Source of the DNA: CAZPRQ01 sp964589415
Lineage (GTDB): Bacteria; Patescibacteriota; Doudnabacteria; UBA920
Length of the DNA: 7,385 nt
Assembly (NCBI GenBank): GCA_964589415.1
Contig: CAZPRQ010000049.1
Span: 1 to 7,385 of the forward strand
Direction of reading: 5' to 3'
The notes beneath the pieces are model-generated. The model was not told the DNA's origin and made no database searches. It was given only the letters and a program-made list of their open reading frames with translations. Each line of letters begins with the position of its first letter. Positions within the stretch are counted from its first letter, which is position 1. Of the stretch, positions 5,575 through 7,385 are shown one piece after another. A program made the position numbers and the translations under genes.

Positions 5575-6604
5575 AAAATATTTTTCTAAAATATAAATTT
5601 AAATTTCTCAGCAGGGAATAAACCCTATAACCAAAAAAGTCCGTTACATAGTCATAGGCCCCCGCAAAAACTATTTCCCTTCCCCCAAAGCCTTGTTTAA
5701 ACCTGGTAAAGCCACGCTCTCCCCCGCTGGAAACTTCACTCCCACCTAAATCATACCGACATAAACCTTTTGCCCTGGCATCGAGCATAGCTACATAATG
5801 CAATAAATTAGGGCCTTTTAAGTTTGTTAAAATTGTCGCGGATCCTCCATATAAATATACCCGGGTTTTACCAAAATCTGCCATAATCGCGCTGGCTAAA
5901 ATTTGTTTTTTATATAATGCTTTGTAAATGGTAAAAGTAAGAGCGGATTTTCCATTTTCCAAAAACATAAAAAAATCCAGCAACTGTTTATAATACTCCC
6001 TGGCGTGTCCCCTATAGTTTTGTCGAATTTGAGTTTGAACTATTAAATCCACAGCTTCTTTCGCGTATAAACCAAAGGCAGGCGTAACAGCCAACTCGCT
6101 TTGTATGCTTACTCCGTGTTTTTGAGCTAAACGGATATTGTACCTTGTCTTGCCGTGCATACATGAGAGCAACTCATTGTCGTTTTTATTTATATCCACC
6201 ACCATGGTTAAAGCGGGCTGAATATTTATAGATTTCACAATTGAAGGATGCTTAAATTCAAAACACAATGCGTCTTGAGGTTCTATTCGGACAAACATTG
6301 CTTGGCTGAATCTGCCTGCAAGTAAGTTTTTCAAGTCTTCCGCCTGAAGCCTAAAACCACTTACCATAACCGGACCGTATGGGGCGTACAAATAAAACCT
6401 CCCAAAAGGTAACGCCATAAAAATAAGCTGAATAGAGCCTGTTTGAACTTTGTCTTTGTTGACTATCTTGAATCGGGAGATTTTTTTCCCCAATTTTTCC
6501 TGCCACATGCCCCATTCCCACGATTGCAAAAAAGAACCACCGTGGCTGGCTACAAAGTGGTTATATTCCAATTTTTCATTTTCTAAAACTTCTATGAATT
6601 CCAA
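5573..6604 (-). CDS. FemAB/FemX-family peptidoglycan aminoacyltransferase-like protein
   Basis: This 343-aa protein of the FemAB/FemX family has a double GNAT fold. Recognisable pieces are FLQSWEWGMWQEKLGKK (25-41), the strand YLYAPYGPVM (71-80) and the family hallmark KTRYNIRLAQKHGV (152-165). In the second GNAT half are YLYGGSA (250-256), YDLGG (284-288) and GFTRFKQGFGG (298-308). By family knowledge these enzymes attach amino acids from aminoacyl-tRNA to the peptidoglycan precursor stem peptide, on the cytoplasmic side. Related proteins act on other acceptors, so substrate and amino acid are unknown here. The start is TTG at 6604-6602: an in-frame TAA lies three codons upstream and the first in-frame ATG is only at residue 33, inside the conserved region. 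No Shine-Dalgarno site is present. The gene lies 57 bp after ruvA on the same strand and is probably co-transcribed. Length is normal for the single-enzyme FemX type and no coiled-coil insertion is seen. Confidence 0.88.
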   Translation of the reverse strand: MEFIEVLENEKLEYNHFVASHGGSFLQSWEWGMWQEKLGKKISRFKIVNKDKVQTGSIQLIFMALPFGRFYLYAPYGPVMVSGFRLQAEDLKNLLAGRFSQAMFVRIEPQDALCFEFKHPSIVKSINIQPALTMVVDINKNDNELLSCMHGKTRYNIRLAQKHGVSIQSELAVTPAFGLYAKEAVDLIVQTQIRQNYRGHAREYYKQLLDFFMFLENGKSALTFTIYKALYKKQILASAIMADFGKTRVYLYGGSATILTNLKGPNLLHYVAMLDARAKGLCRYDLGGSEVSSGGERGFTRFKQGFGGREIVFAGAYDYVTDFFGYRVYSLLRNLNLYFRKIF

Positions 6605-6661
6605 TTTATATTACTCGCGGTTTAAAAATAAAAGCCGTCCTTGGTGTATGACATAAAATAT

Positions 6662-7222
6662 CTAGGCCTTACCCAAATATTTTAGCGCCTGTTTTAGCTG
6701 CTCCTCGGTAGAGAGGGCCGCATCTAACTTAGCAACAACATTTCTAATTTCCCGATCTTTGTAACCAAGCGCCAATAGGGCGTCAAAAACTTCATTGGAA
6801 AAGGCGGTGAAAGAACCTGGCTCCAGGCTACCAACTTTAGTTTTAAGTTCCACAATAATCCGCTCAGCCGTTTTTGTCCCCACGCCGGAAATGCGGGTAA
6901 ACATGCCGGTGTCTTGTTGCGTAATGGCATTTATTATTGCGTCTGTTTTCGCGGCGGAAAGAATGGATAAAGCGACTTTAGGGCCCACACCGGAGACCGT
7001 AATTAACATTTCAAAAAACTGCAACGAAGAAAAGTCAGGCAGACCGAAAAGCGACTGTCCGTCTTCCGATACTTTATGATAAGTAAATAAAGCAACTTCC
7101 TCACCAATTTTATACTCCAGCGTTTCAGGCGTTACAAAGACCTTATAACCCAAGCTTCCGGTTTCTACAATTATATAAGAGAGACTTTTTTCTAAAATTT
7201 TCCCTTTTAGGTAAGCAATCAT
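6662..7222 (-). CDS. ruvA: Holliday junction branch migration complex subunit RuvA
   Basis: This 186-aa RuvA binds Holliday junctions as a tetramer and recruits the RuvB motor for branch migration in recombinational repair. Domain I is an OB fold (1-62) opening with MIAYLKGKI. It contains SEDGQSLFGL (52-61), whose Glu-Asp pair corresponds to the acidic pin. Domain II has two helix-hairpin-helix motifs, VSGVGPKVALSIL (76-88) and ISGVGTKTAERIIVELK (111-127). Domain III, the RuvB-binding three-helix bundle, covers about 143-186 (EVFDALLALGYKDREIRNVV). The linker is short, making the protein slightly shorter than E. coli RuvA (203 aa). The start is ATG 7222-7220; a GGAG lies 11 nt upstream on the minus strand, a little far for a standard Shine-Dalgarno site. 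The stop is TAG. The FemAB gene follows after 57 bp. Neither ruvB nor ruvC is in the window. Confidence 0.97.
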   Translation of the reverse strand: MIAYLKGKILEKSLSYIIVETGSLGYKVFVTPETLEYKIGEEVALFTYHKVSEDGQSLFGLPDFSSLQFFEMLITVSGVGPKVALSILSAAKTDAIINAITQQDTGMFTRISGVGTKTAERIIVELKTKVGSLEPGSFTAFSNEVFDALLALGYKDREIRNVVAKLDAALSTEEQLKQALKYLGKA

Positions 7223-7287
7223 AAATTACAAATCTCCGAAAATTTACAGATCCCATAACAATATTAGGACTTACGCGTTTGGCCAAG

Positions 7288-7385
7288 TCGGGGTCCCCAT
7301 TCTTCTGCTTGGCAGGAATGGGGTGATAAATCGGGGTCCCCATTCTTCTGCTTGGCAGGAATGGGGTGATAAATCGGGGTCCCCA
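7288..7385. repeat. 43-bp tandem repeat with a hairpin in every unit, continuing past the window
   Basis: Units 7288-7330 and 7331-7373 are identical over 43 bp, and a third unit begins at 7374 and is cut at 7385. In each unit CCCCATTC (7295-7302 in the first) pairs with GAATGGGG (7316-7323), and inside it CTGC pairs with GCAG around a TTG loop, leaving a two-base TT bulge. A second small palindrome, GGGGTCCCC (7290-7298), overlaps the start of each hairpin. The array lies upstream of ruvA and is more G/C-rich than its surroundings. There are no unique spacers, so it is not CRISPR. The 65 bp between the ruvA start and the array hold no gene. Confidence 0.88.

Noticed and set aside
7143..7343. 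Minus-strand 66-codon frame running from the right-edge repeat into ruvA
   Set aside because: Its coding content is the tandem repeat plus a shifted frame of ruvA; ruvA itself is clear in the other frame.
7288..7385. CRISPR array
   Set aside because: The 43-bp units abut directly with no unique spacers, and no cas gene is present.

Overview
The window looks like chromosomal DNA of a Patescibacteria / Candidate Phyla Radiation (CPR) bacterium. The evidence is a tightly packed set of short core genes, almost no Shine-Dalgarno sites, a MurE-like ligase without the usual N-terminal domain, a FemAB/FemX-type transferase, and a membrane-anchored Clp-like AAA+ protein preceded by a tiny membrane protein. 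The reading frames close normally with TAA or TAG under the standard bacterial code, and none needs UGA as a sense codon. This argues against the recoded SR1/Gracilibacteria lineages. The lineage call is inference from gene content, not a phylogenetic placement.

Layout. The left third (1-2520) is read on the minus strand: a MurE-like Mur ligase (2520-1186), a DUF2238/YjdF-type membrane protein (938-324), and the first 67 codons of tsaB (203-1, running off the left edge). The gaps between these genes hold non-coding repeats: an imperfect palindrome after the DUF2238 gene (220-315), a second palindrome of the same family after the Mur gene (956-1039), and a 12-unit array of 8-bp repeats against the 3' end of the Mur gene (1079-1174).

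A short divergent promoter region (2521-2630) separates this block from a plus-strand operon. The operon has a 111-aa small membrane protein (2631-2966) followed 3 bp later by an 860-aa ClpC-like protein with two N-terminal membrane segments (2970-5552). This protein is the most interesting item. It has the ClpC layout (double Clp N-type repeats, D1 and D2) and keeps both Walker A loops, but Walker B, the arginine fingers and the substrate pore loops are degraded or missing in both AAA+ modules. It looks like a membrane-tethered pseudo-unfoldase.

The operon ends at a compact hairpin terminator (5551-5574) shared with a convergent minus-strand pair: ruvA (7222-6662) followed by a FemAB-family gene with a TTG start (6604-5573). 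At the right edge, upstream of ruvA, lies a 43-bp tandem repeat in which each unit folds into a hairpin. It runs out of the window.

Together the genes cover cell-wall precursor synthesis (Mur ligase, FemAB), tRNA t6A modification (tsaB), Holliday-junction processing (ruvA), and a membrane module (small protein plus Clp-like protein) of unknown job. No CRISPR array, transposase gene, tRNA or rRNA is seen.
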